A stretch of 64,000 nucleotides of DNA from assembly GCF_023053635.1 (NCBI RefSeq), contig NC_086192.1, positions 15,600,001-15,664,000 on the forward strand, in the 5' to 3' direction. This DNA comes from Elgaria multicarinata webbii. Taxonomy: Eukaryota; Chordata; Lepidosauria; Squamata; Anguidae. A program made the position numbers and the translations under genes. The notes below the pieces were generated by a model. That model made no database searches, was not told the origin of the DNA, and worked only from the letters and a program-made list of their open reading frames with translations. This document shows, in pieces, positions 1 through 10,948 of the stretch. Every line of letters begins with the position of its first letter. The first letter of the stretch is position 1.

Positions 1-405
1 TCTCCAGTTTTAATCTGCTTTGACTGTGAAGTACTCCCAGGCATCCTGCTTTAATTCTGCTTTGAAGCCAAAAGACCCAACCTGTTTAGCTACCTGTTTA
101 GGAGCGAATCATTTGTTGTTTTCCAAGCGGCCACTGGGGGCGATAGAAGAGGATTTGATACGTTTAAAGTACAAATTAAACAAATGCTTACATCTGCATA
201 AGTTTTAAAGATAGACATCAAAATTGGCACAGTAATAGATATTAAGGAGGGCTTTAAGCATACCAAATTTGAATCGGATTGGGTCATCTGTTGATTTTTT
301 ATGATTTTTTATATTTCTCCCCCTTAAACCCTTTTCCCGGTATGCAAAGGATCTTAGGAGTGCCGCCGCCCGGAGTGTGATTTAGCTAACAACAACAACA
401 ACAAC
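1..405 (-). repeat. Unclassified interspersed repeat, copy 1 of 3
   Basis: In reverse orientation this matches the copies at 7670-8052 and 58212-58605. Shared landmarks are the GGTATGCTTAAAG(C/T) stretch, the runs around TCATAAAAAATCAAC, the words GTAAGCATTT/CTTACATCTGC, and the end block GGGAGTACTTCAC. It may continue left of the window. It has no open frame of note and no family I can name. Confidence 0.6.
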
Positions 406-544
406 AGCTTTATGCTATGGGGATAATTCGAGGGAAACGGGTACGTGGGATGAAGCTCTTAACAACACTGCAATCCTACGCAGGTTTATTCAGCAGCAAG
501 TCCTATGAGGATCAATGGAGTATAGGATTGCAGTCCCTGTTCAG

Positions 545-592
<48 letters not shown>

Positions 593-660
593 TATTTGTA
601 TCCCGCCTTTTGCCCAATGCTGGGCCTCAAGGCGGCCTTACAAAGTTTAAAATATACATG
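545..660 (-). repeat. (ATT)n microsatellite joined to a LINE 3' tail
   Basis: A run of about 16 ATT units (545-593) abuts TTTATTTGTATCCCGCCTTTTG, a minus-oriented LINE tail of the type that ends in A/T-rich units. Confidence 0.6.
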
Positions 661-727
661 GGGGTGGGAGGGAGACACACTAAGCCACAGTGGTTAAGCA
701 TTTTGAGCTAAACGTTATGGCTTAGCG

Positions 728-857
728 CAGCCTTCCTCAACCTGGGGCGCTCCAGATGTGTCGGACTGCATCTCCCAGAATGCCCCAGCCAGCTGGCTGG
801 GGCATTCTGGGAGTTGTAGTCCGACACATCTGGAGTGCCCCAGGTTGAGGAAGGCTG
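728..857. mobile_element. hAT-like palindromic MITE
   Basis: A 130-base element that folds on itself along nearly all its length, starting CAGCCTTCCTCAACC and ending GGTTGAGGAAGGCTG. It is flanked by GCTTAGCG (720-727) and GCTTAGCA (858-865), an 8-bp duplication with one mismatch. CAG...CTG ends and an 8-bp duplication are hAT hallmarks. Confidence 0.8.
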
Positions 858-1204
858 GCTTAGCAGGTCATGTGAACCACGGTTTAGTGTGTCATCTGAA
901 CTATTCCTAACCATGGTGGCTGCATAACCACAGATTAAACACGCTCGCTAATCATTTGCTGCAAAAGGATTTGCGGCCTAACTATGGCATAGTGTGTTGT
1001 CTGAACAGGGCCAGTGTCAGCTAATTTTAAAATCCTGGCTAGCGCAAACCATAGACAGCATCAGAATTTCAGCAACCTCAAAGACGTTAGCAACCCGTCA
1101 AGAAACTCTCTCGAATCACTGCAACAGAAGGTGAAGAGAGACATAACATCATAATACTAGAACCCGAGGTCATCTCATGAAGCTGAATGGTGGGAGATTC
1201 TGGA

Positions 1205-1210
1205 CAGATC

Positions 1211-1243
<33 letters not shown>

Positions 1244-1300
1244 TATTTTATTTATTTGTTACCCGCCTCTCCCTCTGGATCGAGGCGAGGTACAACACAA
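1205..1300 (-). repeat. (AAT)n and LINE tail
   Basis: AAT units at 1210-1240 lead into TTATTTATTTGTTACCCGCCTC, a minus-oriented LINE 3' tail like the one at 9345-9425 on plus. Confidence 0.5.
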
Positions 1301-1317
1301 ATGCAAACACCATCAAA

Positions 1318-1648
1318 CGAAGCCCTTCTTCAAACAACGCAGAGTTAAACTATGGAACTCACTACCACAAGATGTAGTTATGGCCATCAATTTGGATGGC
1401 TTTAAAAGGGGGTTGGATAAATCCCTGGAGAAGAAGGCTATCAAGGGCTACTAGCCCGGATGGTTACATGCTACCTCCAGTATCCGAGGCAATAAGCCTG
1501 TGTGCACCAGTTGCTGGGGAACATGGGTGATAGGGTGCAGTTGCACCATGATCTGCTTTGTGAGTCCCTGGCTAATAGCTGGTTGGGATAGAGTGCTGGA
1601 CTAGATGGACCCTTGGTCTGATCCAGCATCAGGGCTCTTCTTTAGTTT
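1318..1648 (+). mobile_element. CR1/L3-like LINE 3' fragment (second family)
   Basis: Encodes remnants of the conserved reverse-transcriptase tail region and ends CCTTGGTCTGATCCAGCA...GGGCTCTTCTT. The same tail recurs at 15925-16100, 27480-27665, 49768-49985 and 59178-59440, which marks it as a LINE 3' end. Confidence 0.6.
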
Positions 1649-1969
1649 TAATATTCTTAACAGTGGTTACAAGGGATTTTCTACCTGTGGTGCAAACCTA
1701 GCCTTGCAGCTTGCCTTATATACCTGCAAGCTTTATCTATATATTTCTTTACTATATAAGTAAGACAGACTAACAACAGAGTACTTTCCAAATGTTTAAT
1801 GTGAAACGTTTTGGCTTACACCTTCATCAGTAGCTGGGTTGTCAATACATTTATATCCTGTCTTATTCATAACTGTCTTAGGCAGCAAACACAATGTACC
1901 CACAATGCCAATACTAAAGCTGTAAAATAAGACACAATTATATTTGGTATCATTGTCAGACATCTGAAG

Positions 1970-2265
1970 TGTGAAAGGGCCTTTTCAGTAGTGGCACAAC
2001 ATTTTAGGAATGCGTTCCCCAGAGAGGCGGCATCTCCGATGTCTTTCTGGTGCCCGGCAAAGGCATTTTTCCTTTCCTAGACTTCTGTTGACCTGTTTTA
2101 CCCAGATTATTTCAATATTATGTTTACGATGCTTTTATGGAGTTGTTATTTTTAGCTTATTCTTTTTATCTATTTTGTTATTATATGGTGTTTTACATAT
2201 TTTATTGTAAGCTGTCCTGACTATGTGCTTGAACGGTGGGGCACAAACCTTAATACTCAGTAAAA
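1970..2265 (+). mobile_element. L2-like LINE 3' fragment
   Basis: The phrase GGGCCTTTTCAGTAGTGGCAC and the following region correspond to the RAFSVVA...W-N-P C-terminal motif of L2-type reverse transcriptases in decayed form, then a T-rich 3' region with GTAAGCTGTCCTGA. Confidence 0.45.
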
Positions 2266-2269
2266 GGAA

Positions 2270-3670
2270 AGAAAACAGCGATTAAAACACTGGCAGCAGT
2301 AAAAAAAAGAATAAAAAATCAGTTAGCAGATTAAATGCAATAAAATCCTGAATTAAAGAGTATTAGGAAATAAAACTGATTCATCTGCCTACTCTCATAC
2401 CCAAAAATCTCCCTGTGTATAACCTCAAAGGATGGGCAGGTTTGTACAGGAGCAGGCTACCCTTGGAATACCTGAGATAACACTTCCCTTGTGTTACGGG
2501 TTTGCCAGAACTTGCCCATGGCAGAAAAATGGTTTGAGGGTTGCCAGCCAGCCCCTTTGCTGAAGCTAAGCAAGGCTTGGTCCTGGTCCGTGCTTGGAGG
2601 GGAAGACACCCACACCCACATCCCGAGAATCCCATGTAGCCAACTTGAGTTCCACGATGGAAAAAGGGTGAGATAAAAATGTAATAATAATAAAATACTA
2701 ATTATAATTTTCAAAATGCATGTAATCTGAAGGTAGCAAGGGGATCTTTAATGCACTCTTCGTCACTCATAAAATGGTACGTCTACCTTGACCCGGAGCG
2801 TCCAAAGCAAGAGGCTTGTCTAATCTTTATCGAAGGAGTTCAGGCTGTTTGCATGAATTACTCTTACTGAGCGGAGTTTCCAGTACCATGTCCTAACGCT
2901 GATAGGGTGTGGGCCAGATTAGAAAACTATGACAAAGGTTTCTTTCAAAACTATATATTGATACTCATGACCTTTGCAGACGCAGGGCAAGTACTAGTAC
3001 ATGAGATGTAGAAATGAATGTCAGCTTTTCATTTATGCGTCTGCAAATGAAACATTAAAGCAGGCGGAATTGTTCGTGCCCGTGACGGACCGTTTGAGAG
3101 CAACACTGATCATGAGATGCCCGGTGTCACGGCATTGTTAAGGTCACAACCCAACCAATATTAAGTCCCGTCAGACATAGTTAAACTTCTAGATCTTGAA
3201 TTGTATAACTTCGGCAGGATTGTGGCTCAGGTCAGATGCAACCGTTGCTTGGTGGGTTGTGAGTTTCGCTCAGATGAAATTCCCCTCGAGAAGACTCGAA
3301 GGCAGAGTCATGTGGCAATATTCGACACTGAATAGCTGGTGGAATTTCCCCTGCAATTGGTTAGCATACCTGGCTTCATTTTTGTTGAGTTTGGTTTTCC
3401 ATGCAAAGAACATAGTTTGCTCAGTTATATGAACCATCCAGAAGGACTTGTCCTTCAAGGGAAGGAATGCTTTACATGGCTGAACGAAGCCTGCCAATGC
3501 GTATATGTATTAGCTGTAATCATTAAACTGAACCTCCTTGTTCAGAGACAGTATACCTCTGAATACTCAATGCTGGGAATGATATTGGGGCTGTCCATTG
3601 ACTGGATGCCATCTTTGACCATTTCCAGAACATCTGGCTGCCTGCCGGTAGACACGTGTGTGTGTGTGTG
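2270..3670. other. No gene recognised
   Basis: A/T-rich to mixed sequence without a recognised coding exon or clear repeat. Short open frames around 3196-3671 overlap each other on both strands and show no family motif. Confidence 0.4.
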
Positions 3671-3671
3671 A

Positions 3672-4078
3672 CAGAATCATAGAATAGTAGAGTTGGAAGG
3701 GGCCTACAAGGCCATCGAGTCCAACCCCCTGCTCAATGCAGGAATCCACCCTAAAGCATCCCCGACAGATGCTTGTCCAGCTGCCTCTTGAAGGCCTCTA
3801 GTGTGGGAGAGCCCACAACCTCCCTAGGTAACTGATTCCATTGTTGTACTGCTCTAACAGTCAGGACGTTTTTCCTGATGTCCAGCCGGAATCGGGCTTC
3901 CTTTAACTTGAACCCGTTATTCCGTGTCCTGCACTCTGGGAGGATCGAGAAGAGATCCTGGCCCTCCTCTGTGTGACAACCTTTCAAATATTTGAAGAGT
4001 GCCATCATGTCTCCCCTCAGCCTTCTCTTCTCAAGGCTAAACATGCCCAGTTCATTCAGTCTCTCTTCATAGGGCTGT
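3672..4078 (-). mobile_element. CR1 LINE 3' fragment
   Basis: Minus strand: decayed CR1 ORF2 C-terminus ([13 protein letters not shown]...[18 protein letters not shown] type) followed by the short 3' UTR ending in ATTCTATGATTCTG. It is 5' truncated and bounded by (GT)n tracts on both sides. Confidence 0.85.
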
Positions 4079-4246
4079 GTCTTGCATACATGTGTGTGTG
4101 TGTGTGTTTTCTTTTACTTATCACCCCCTGCCTCCAACCGGGGAGTTCAACTCATAGTCTTTGGGTGACTTTCAGCTACCTGATCCTCTTTGATCAGGAA
4201 CAGCTGTTCTGTTGTTGGAAGATGTGCTTTATGTTCAGGAAAAGAA

Positions 4247-4390
4247 TAGGCCAACCTTTTCCAACCCAGTGCCCTCCAAATGTGTGCTGGACTACAACTT
4301 CCATCATTCCATTGGCCATGCTGGTTGGGAATGACGGGAGTTGCCGTTCCAACACATTTGGAGAACATCAGGGGCAGGGAAGGCTGAAGT
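4247..4390. mobile_element. Fold-back MITE-like repeat
   Basis: Inverted arms around CCAAATGTGTGCTGGACTAC and AACACATTTGGAGAACATCA. It is related to the CCTCCAGATGTGTTGGACTAC family seen many times in the window. Confidence 0.5.
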
Positions 4391-4899
4391 ATTCTGTCCA
4401 TTTAAATAACTCAAGGGCCATGGTCTCCCACCGAGATGTAGAGCGGCGATTTTCAAGCCGTATTCTGAGCAAGGATGCTTGTCAGGGATTCTTTGGTGAG
4501 AAGACCACGAGTGGCAGACAAGGGTCCCAGAAAAGACGTTCTGCCCACCGGCTCCTGAGTTGCAGGGGAGTGATGGGAGTGCTGCAGTTCCCACGGAGCC
4601 ATCCACGGCTCGGTGTTACCCGCTTACGGTTCTCGGAACACATCGCAGGATCTTCTGCAATGCACCAGAGTTTCACGGCTGGCAAAACCGCGTGGAAAGA
4701 GTTCTTTGCAGGTAGAAAGAAAGCTCAGAAATGGCTCACTGAGCTTCTGATCTCCGGGGGTAAACACCCTGCGTTCATGCGTCTGATGAAGAGGACGGTG
4801 TGCGGGAAAGCACCTGGCAGAGTACATTTAGGGAGCCACAAGGCTCTTTGTGGCTTTTGCTGTGGGACCGTCACGGCCACTCTTCTGGAAACCCCTCAG

Positions 4900-5560
4900 A
4901 ACGCTGGGTTTCCAGAAGAGTGCACTTTCGAGAAGTGCATCCCATCCTGAGCCCTTGTAAGGGTCCTAGTGGTAACCCTTGACCTCTGCGGCCAGCCACC
5001 TCTTCCCTCTGGATTCACCTTTTCCTGATCCTGGCCCGGGCCCGGGCCGCCTCCTGGCTCCGCTCGCCACGGCCTTAATCTCGTGGCTCCTGCAAACTTG
5101 GCAAGTGCCAGGTCTCCACCTCCTCCCACACCAGCTGTCGCTCTGCCGGCTTCCCCTGAGCCAATCCGGGAGCGCTCAGGGCTGGCTTTGAGGGGCTCCT
5201 CCCCACAAAAGTGCAAAATTACACCTCTCTTTTCCTGAGCTGCTCTGTAAACAGCTTTCATGTATGCAGCGATTACGAAGGGGGGGCAGAAAAGAGCTGC
5301 TCAGGAAATGTGGCTGGCTTCCAGATCGCTCAGTGCCGCCTTTGCATCTCTGTGACCGAGCGCCGTTGCGGCACCTTCTCTTGCCTCCGTCGCCAGGAGG
5401 TGCCCAGCTAGGACATCCCAAACAGCAAGAGGCACCACTGTACTGTAAGTTGCCCAGAGCTTTGCGTTCAGGGGGTATCTTTCTGTGCCTCTTTCTTGCT
5501 CCGGCTTCCAGCTGACAGCGAACGCCGGGGAATGGACTCCCAGGCCCCTCTGCTGGTGGG
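4900..5560. promoter_or_regulatory. GC-rich, CpG-containing patch, possible distal promoter
   Basis: Composition is much richer in G+C than its surroundings, with several CpG and GGGCCCGGGCC-type stretches around 5030-5060 and a donor-like GTAAG at 5443-5447 on plus. It could hold a noncoding PSPH exon about 6 kb upstream of the coding start. The expected divergent neighbour CCT6A was not recognised on the minus strand, so the role is open. Confidence 0.25.
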
Positions 5561-5951
5561 GATCTTCTCTGCAGCAGCAGCAGCAGCTGTGGGGAAATGC
5601 ACAAGGCCTGCTTGTGCCATCTCACAGCGGGATGAATGAATGATGCAACCTCTAGCAGGGGAAGCATCAGCTTCAGGAAGGGTACTGCTGCCTCTGTGTC
5701 CTGGATGAGCCGCTCCGAGGTTCCCTCTCCCCTGCTGACTTGTTTTCGAAAGGAGGAGGCGGAGGGATGCTGACTGAGCATGATAGGAGGCAACAGGTTA
5801 CGTAGGAACACCACTGAGCGTTTCAGGCCAGAGGTTTCCCTGTCCTACCTGGAGTTGCCGGGGAGAGTCGGCGGGAAGGCTGTATTAGATCAATCAGAAA
5901 TAAACGCGGATTTCAGTGGAAATCCTGGCGAGGACTGCAGCGGCTTCAAAC

Positions 5952-6030
5952 CTGTTATTGGCCCGGTTCGGACGACACCTTACACCTTAACCACCGTGGT
6001 TTAAGGTGTCGTCTGAACAGGGCCATTCAT
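5952..6030. repeat. Short palindromic repeat
   Basis: The arms GGACGACACCTTA and TAAGGTGTCGTCTGAAC pair around ACCACCGTGGT. Sequences with the same TTCAGACGACAC/CCATGGTTT character occur near 840-1020, 28640-28960, 44740-45010, 54860-54930 and 56040-56170. Confidence 0.45.
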
Positions 6031-6297
6031 AGGAGGAGTTTTGTTAGATCAGGTCACAGGCATCTCGTTTGCTTTTCACAGCGGCCAGCCAGATCTTGCT
6101 AGGAAGCCCACGAGCATGGCATAACAGCAATCCCCGTGTCTGGTTGCTTGACCCCAGCACTTGGTGCCCACAGGTACACTGCTTCTGAACATGGAGGTTT
6201 CATTTTGTCATCCTCTTTGATAGGCATCGAGGGGTCTGTCTTCCGTTAATGGGTCCAATGTTTTGAAAGGCATTTAAGCCCGTACTTAACCCTACAA

Positions 6298-6398
6298 CAA
6301 TGGAACCAGTTCCCTAGGGAGTGCTTGAGTTCTCCCACCCTAGAGGCCTTCAAAAGGCAGCTGGACAACCACCTGTCAGGGATGCTTTAGGGTGGATT
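6298..6398 (+). mobile_element. CR1 LINE fragment, first of a tandem pair
   Basis: Contains the WNQ-type AATGGAACCAGTTCCCTAGG segment through GATGCTTTAGGGTGGATT, then is cut and joined directly to a second CR1 fragment in the same orientation. Confidence 0.75.
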
Positions 6399-6838
6399 GA
6401 ACGCAACCAGGATGATCAGGGGTCTGGAAACAAAGCCCTATGAAGAAAGACTGAAAGAACTGGGCATGTTTAGTCTGGAGAAGAGAAGATGGAGGGGAGA
6501 CATGAGAGCACTCTTCAAATACTTGAAAGGTTGTCACACAGAGGAGGGCCAGGATCTCTTCCCGATCCTCCCAGAGTGCAGGACACGGAATAACGGGCTC
6601 AAGTTAAAGGAAGCCAGATTCCAGCTGGACATCAGGAAAAACTTCCTGACTGTTAGAGCAGTACGACAATGGAATCAGTTCCCTAGGGAGGTGGTGGGCT
6701 CTCCCACACTAGAGGCCTTCAAGAGGCAGCTGGACAAGCATCTGTCAGGGATGCTTTAGGGTGGATTCCTGCATTGAGCAGGGGGTTGGACTCGATGGCC
6801 TTGTAGGCCCCTTCCAACTCCGCTATTCTATGATTCTA
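6399..6838 (+). mobile_element. CR1 LINE 3' fragment
   Basis: One of the best preserved copies. It keeps an open frame from [20 protein letters not shown] to the ORF2 stop at 6757-6759 (120 codons), then a 3' UTR ending TATTCTATGATTCTAT. The RT and endonuclease parts are absent (5' truncation). Confidence 0.9.
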
Positions 6839-7224
6839 TCATCGCATATTGCGTGAAAAGAAATCCCCTCTTTTGCACAGGGCTCTTTGAAGTTTGAAAA
6901 CCTGCTGTCGCTTTTACCGACAGCAGCTGGGTGCGTTAAAGGCAGGTCTGCCTGTGGTCACCCATCCATGCTAGGGAGAAGCCAAGGCAAAACCTTGCGA
7001 AAGAAAACTTGTAAAAACAAAGAAAGGAAGAAATCAAATTCTGCTTCAAGAATTAATTATGTAAAGGGCTTCCAGTTTATCTCGGCTGCCAGCTTGCCAT
7101 CAATTGTGTACACGGAAAGCCTTCGGGTTACACATGATGTAACTCTGTGTCAGATTGCAGCATCTCTTCTGAGTGTGCCGTTTTCACGCTGCACTATTTT
7201 TCCGGCAGTGATCTGAGCTTTTTG

Positions 7225-7427
7225 GCAGGGAGGGCAACATCCCGCAGGTGGTACGATGGGGGCATGGAGCTTTAACTGCAGCTTTAACTGTGGTGATGAA
7301 GAGGGGATTTCACCAGGCGCTGCACGCGTACAAACGACACCTGCTGAAATTCCCTTTTCTATGCAACTGTTAAAGATATTGGAGAACTGTCGTCTTTTCC
7401 ACATGGTCGCCCTATCTAGGCAGTCTT
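7225..7427. mobile_element. Partial copy of the TAGGGTGACC palindromic MITE
   Basis: Carries the words GGAGCTTTAACTGCAGC, GATGAAGAGGGGATTTCACC and CACCTGCTGAAATTCCCTTT shared with 42119-42510, 48319-48639 and 63265-63574; the outer ends are degraded. Confidence 0.6.
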
Positions 7428-7456
7428 TTGGTTCGATCCAGCAGGACTTCTCTTAT

Positions 7457-7595
7457 GATCATAGAATCATAGAATAGCAGAGTTGGAAGGGGCCTACAAG
7501 GCCATCGAGTCCAACCCCCCGCTCAATGCAGGAATCCACCCTAAAGCCTCCCTGACAGAGGGTTGTCCAGCTGCCTCTTGAATGCCTCTACTGTG
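7457..7595 (-). mobile_element. CR1 LINE 3' fragment
   Basis: Minus-oriented 3' UTR with the ATTCTATGATTCTATG end and the last codons of ORF2. It is heavily 5' truncated. Confidence 0.85.
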
Positions 7596-7669
7596 TTGCA
7601 CAGAGTAACATAACTGGGGAGGGGGATAGGTCTCTGCCCCATGGAACATACAATCTAAACTGTAAAGTT

Positions 7670-8052
7670 TCACCCCACATACCTGCTTCCCTTGGATTAT
7701 CCCCGTAGCGCTAAGCTTTCGCGGTTGTTGTTTTTGCTACTGGGCGACAGCGATCCTTTGCATACCAGGAAGTGAGTTTAAGGGGGGAAATGTAAAAAAT
7801 CATTAAAAAATCAACGAATGACCCAATTCAATTCAAATTTGGTATGCTTAAAGCTCTCCCTGGTATCTATTACTGTGTCAATTTTGGTGTCTTTATCTTT
7901 AAAGCTTACGCAGATGTAAGCATTTCTTTAAAATCCTGCTCCTGCACCCCAGCGGTGGCTCGGAAGATACACTCAAAATGTAGGGGCTAAATACGGCGAA
8001 TCTTTTGGCTTTATTGCACAATTAAGGCAGGATGCATGGGAGTACTCCACCA
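7670..8052 (+). repeat. Unclassified interspersed repeat, copy 2 of 3
   Basis: Closely similar to 58212-58605, starting near CACCCCACATACCTGCTTCC and ending at GGGAGTACTCCACC, where an L2-like LINE fragment begins. Most of the 380 bases align without large gaps, so the two copies are from one family. Confidence 0.65.
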
Positions 8053-8335
8053 TCAAACGGCTTGGGGCCAGGTTATCTAAAGGAACGCCTCCTCCCATAT
8101 GTACCTGCCCGGACCCTAAGGTCATCCTCAGGGGTCCTTCCCCATGAGCCCCTGCCAAAGGAAGTGAGGCAGGTGGCTACCAGGAGGAGGGCCTTCTCTG
8201 CTGTGGCACCCCGGCTGTGGAATGAGCATGCAAAGCAAATGTGTGCTTATTTATTTATTCATCCATCTTATTTATATCCTGCTTTTATCACTTTACCCCA
8301 AGGCAGCTTAAAAGTATAGAAGTAAAAAAGAAAGA
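8050..8335 (+). mobile_element. L2-like LINE 3' fragment
   Basis: In-frame remnants GLGPGYLKERLLPYVPARTL and RAFSAVAPRLWNE match the C-terminus of L2-type reverse transcriptases, followed by TTATTTATATCCTGC tail sequence. It abuts the unclassified repeat on its left. Confidence 0.65.
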
Positions 8336-9204
8336 ATAGCAGTAGAACTACTTAAAAGAGTAACAAGACAAAAGCAATGAAAAGGACACGGTACATATCA
8401 AAAGCCACGAACAGCATGCCTGGCACCGAAAGGACGAAGGCAGTGGTTCTGGGTCCTCATGTTGTGGGAGGGCATTCCACTATTTGGGTGCCACCACTGA
8501 AAAGTCCGTCTCCCCAGTAGCTTAGCAGAGAGTAAGCCCTGTTGAACCCAGTGGGGCTTACTTCTGAGTAGACATGCTTTGGACTGAGCCACACCAAGTT
8601 CCTTCCTCTTCTCTTTGATGGATGTGTTGCTGTTCTCACTGCCTTTCCTCCTTTTTCCTTCATTCCCACATCACTGAACCGCCATCCCAGAGTCAAAAAC
8701 AACAGCACACGAGGCGTTCTCCTTAAAGAAAGCACGCTCTCCTGATGAGAGTATTTGGACAGGTGGATCTTGCTGGGGGGGAAATCCATTTCTCAGGGCG
8801 CAAGCATCCAAGCTTCTATCTTGCTGATCAGCAGAGCAAAACAAGACATTTCATTAGCAGCTGGATTCTATATATTTTTGTAATTCTGATGCTTCCCCTT
8901 GAACTTTGGCTCCTTCACAAAGAACCGAGGCATGTTTATTTAGTTATTTATTTGAAGTGTCTTTATGCTGCCCCTCAGCCAAAAAAAAAAAAAAGGCTCC
9001 CGGAGACGGCTTATAACCTATCAGCAAAACAAGACAATCCACGTCTGTGGATTTGCAATCTAAAAAGGCATACGAAGAAAAAGAAACAGGGAGGGAAGAA
9101 GAAAAATAAAAATAAGGGTGCAATCCTAGGCATGTTTTAAAAGTCCTATAACTTCCAGCCATGTCCCAGTTAAGACGCCTTTTTTAATAATGTATTAGTT
9201 TTAA

Positions 9205-9304
9205 ATGTTTTAATTAGAATGTAAGCCTATGCGGCAGGGTCTTGCTATTTACTGTTTTACTCTGTACAGCACCATGTACATTGATGGTGCTATATAAATA
9301 AATA

Positions 9305-9340
<36 letters not shown>

Positions 9341-9345
9341 TAGTT
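9205..9345 (+). repeat. LINE 3' tail ending in (TAAA)n/(AAT)n
   Basis: CTGTACAGCACCATGTACA and GATGGTGCTATATAAATA lead directly into about 11 AAT units. The same tail recurs at 22425, 39080, 49675 and 61060 on plus, and at 33059, 37858, 40808 and 55398 on minus. Confidence 0.6.
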
Positions 9346-10264
9346 ATATGTATTTTATGGTGTTTTCATTTGTGTTGTACCCCGCCTTGATCCAGAGGGA
9401 GAGGCAGGTAACAAATAAAATTATTATTATTGATGATGATGATGATGATGATGAGGGCCTGATGAGTTTTCCTGGGCTAAACCCACTTCATCAGCCACTG
9501 GCTAGGAACCATGGGAGTTGCAGTCCGAGGCATCTAGAAGGCAGCAGGTTGGGAGACGGCTTGCTTGTGCCGACTGAGAAGCAGGATTTGACCAGTTCCC
9601 ATGAGCATCTCCATTTCTGCAAGAAGAATCTGTTGGCTTTTTTGGCTTCTTCTTTTTTTAAAAAAGAAGCTCCTCCCCAAATCCGCCTTTCAGCCAGCAG
9701 GACGTCACTTCGTGGCAAGCTCTCCTTCGCCTTGCATCAGCAAACGGGCCTGTTGCAATCCAGCCGTGGGTCGGTGGAGCTGGTGACGCAAAGGCCCAGA
9801 GTTTGAATTCTGGTTGGTTGGAGCTTCAACCTTCCCTGGAGACCTGGAAAAGAACGCACAGCTGGGCCAGCTCCAAAGGTGTGAGCAGCACATGCTTTCC
9901 CCGTGGCGTTGTGCAACGATGCATCGTGGTGCCCGAGAGACAAATGCTCCCCCTCCTGTCCAGTCTGGCTGGGAACAAACAGGCCATTTGGAAGCCATCG
10001 GGAGGTCAAGGCTGGCCCTAAGCGAAGGGGAAGCTCTGCTTTCTCAGTTGCCTCCTCAGCCGGCCCTGCAGGAACCATTACGGCGTTCCAGATCCTGGGC
10101 TGCATGTGCGCTCCCGACTTAAGCTGCCTTGGTTCAGAGCCCTGCCCTGCCCAGGAAGTCTTGGGATTTGTGGTTTTGAGAAGGTGGCTCCCCCAGTCCG
10201 GAGTTGATGCAGCTGCTTACGAATCGCCCTAAACGATTCGTAAGCAAGTGTTATTGTTACCACC

Positions 10265-10445
10265 TAAAATGCCTCCCCTCCATTTTATCCTCACAACAAC
10301 AACCCTGTGAGGCAGGCTTTGCTGAGAGAGTCCCTGGCTGCCCCAAAGTCACCCAGGGAACTTCATGGCCCAAATGGCGATCAGAACCCAGGCCTCCCCC
10401 AAGTCCCAGTCCAGCGCTCTTAACAGCTCCGCCAAAAAACAGGGC
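10265..10445 (-). mobile_element. CORE-SINE/MIR-like element
   Basis: Contains CCTCACAACAACAACCCTGTG, GGTAGG-like GAGGCAGGC, AAAGTCACCCAGGGAACTTC and GAACCCAGGCCTCCCC, in the order of an inverted MIR/CORE-SINE. The tRNA-like head is on the right. Confidence 0.6.
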
Positions 10446-10763
10446 AGAAGGAGGCACACGTTTGCATAAAATAGGCACATGCTAACTTAGGACACGTGCA
10501 AATTTAGAAATAATTCCAACCACTTCAATAGAAATACTGTACATCTCATCCTAGTGTGGAAGATGGTGCCCAGGAGGCCTGTATGGGAATCAGACAGGAC
10601 AAGCCCTTCAAAGAGAGGATGCCACCAAACAGAGGACGGTCCTCTGTAAAAGAGGACACTTGGCCACCCTACACTGGGGCCCTCCCAATGTGTTGGACTG
10701 CGGCTCCCAACGCTCCGAGCCAGGATGGGGTTGGGAATTCGTAACACCAAATTTCTACTTGGC

Positions 10764-10948
10764 TCATAGAATCATAGAATAGCAGAGTTGGAAGGGGCCT
10801 ACAAGGCCATCAAGTCCAACCCCCTGTTCAATGCAGGGATCCACCTTAAAAGCATCCCTGACAGATGGTTGTCCAGCTGCCTCTTGAATGACTGTAGTGT
10901 GGGAGAGCCCACAATCTCCCTAGGTAACTGATTCCCTAGGTAACTGAC
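10764..10948 (-). mobile_element. CR1 LINE 3' fragment
   Basis: Minus-oriented 3' UTR and ORF2 end. The word CTAGGTAACTGA is duplicated at its inner end (10919-10947). Confidence 0.8.

Larger units (their letters stand above)
8340..10760. other. No gene recognised; mixed repeats
   Basis: Holds a LINE tail with (AAT)n at 9205-9345, a (GAT)n tract at 9430-9452, a CORE-SINE/MIR-like stretch at 10265-10445 and fold-back fragments near 10680-10740. No coding exon of a known family was seen. Confidence 0.4.

Noticed and set aside
3973-4950. A 325-codon open frame on plus
   Set aside because: It runs through an inverted CR1 tail and a fold-back repeat, then unrelated sequence; it has no conserved motif and no splice structure, so it is a chance frame.
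6399-6759. The 120-codon [18 protein letters not shown] frame as a host gene
   Set aside because: The same protein recurs in many truncated copies in both orientations, always followed by the ATTCTATG tail; it is the CR1 ORF2 C-terminus.
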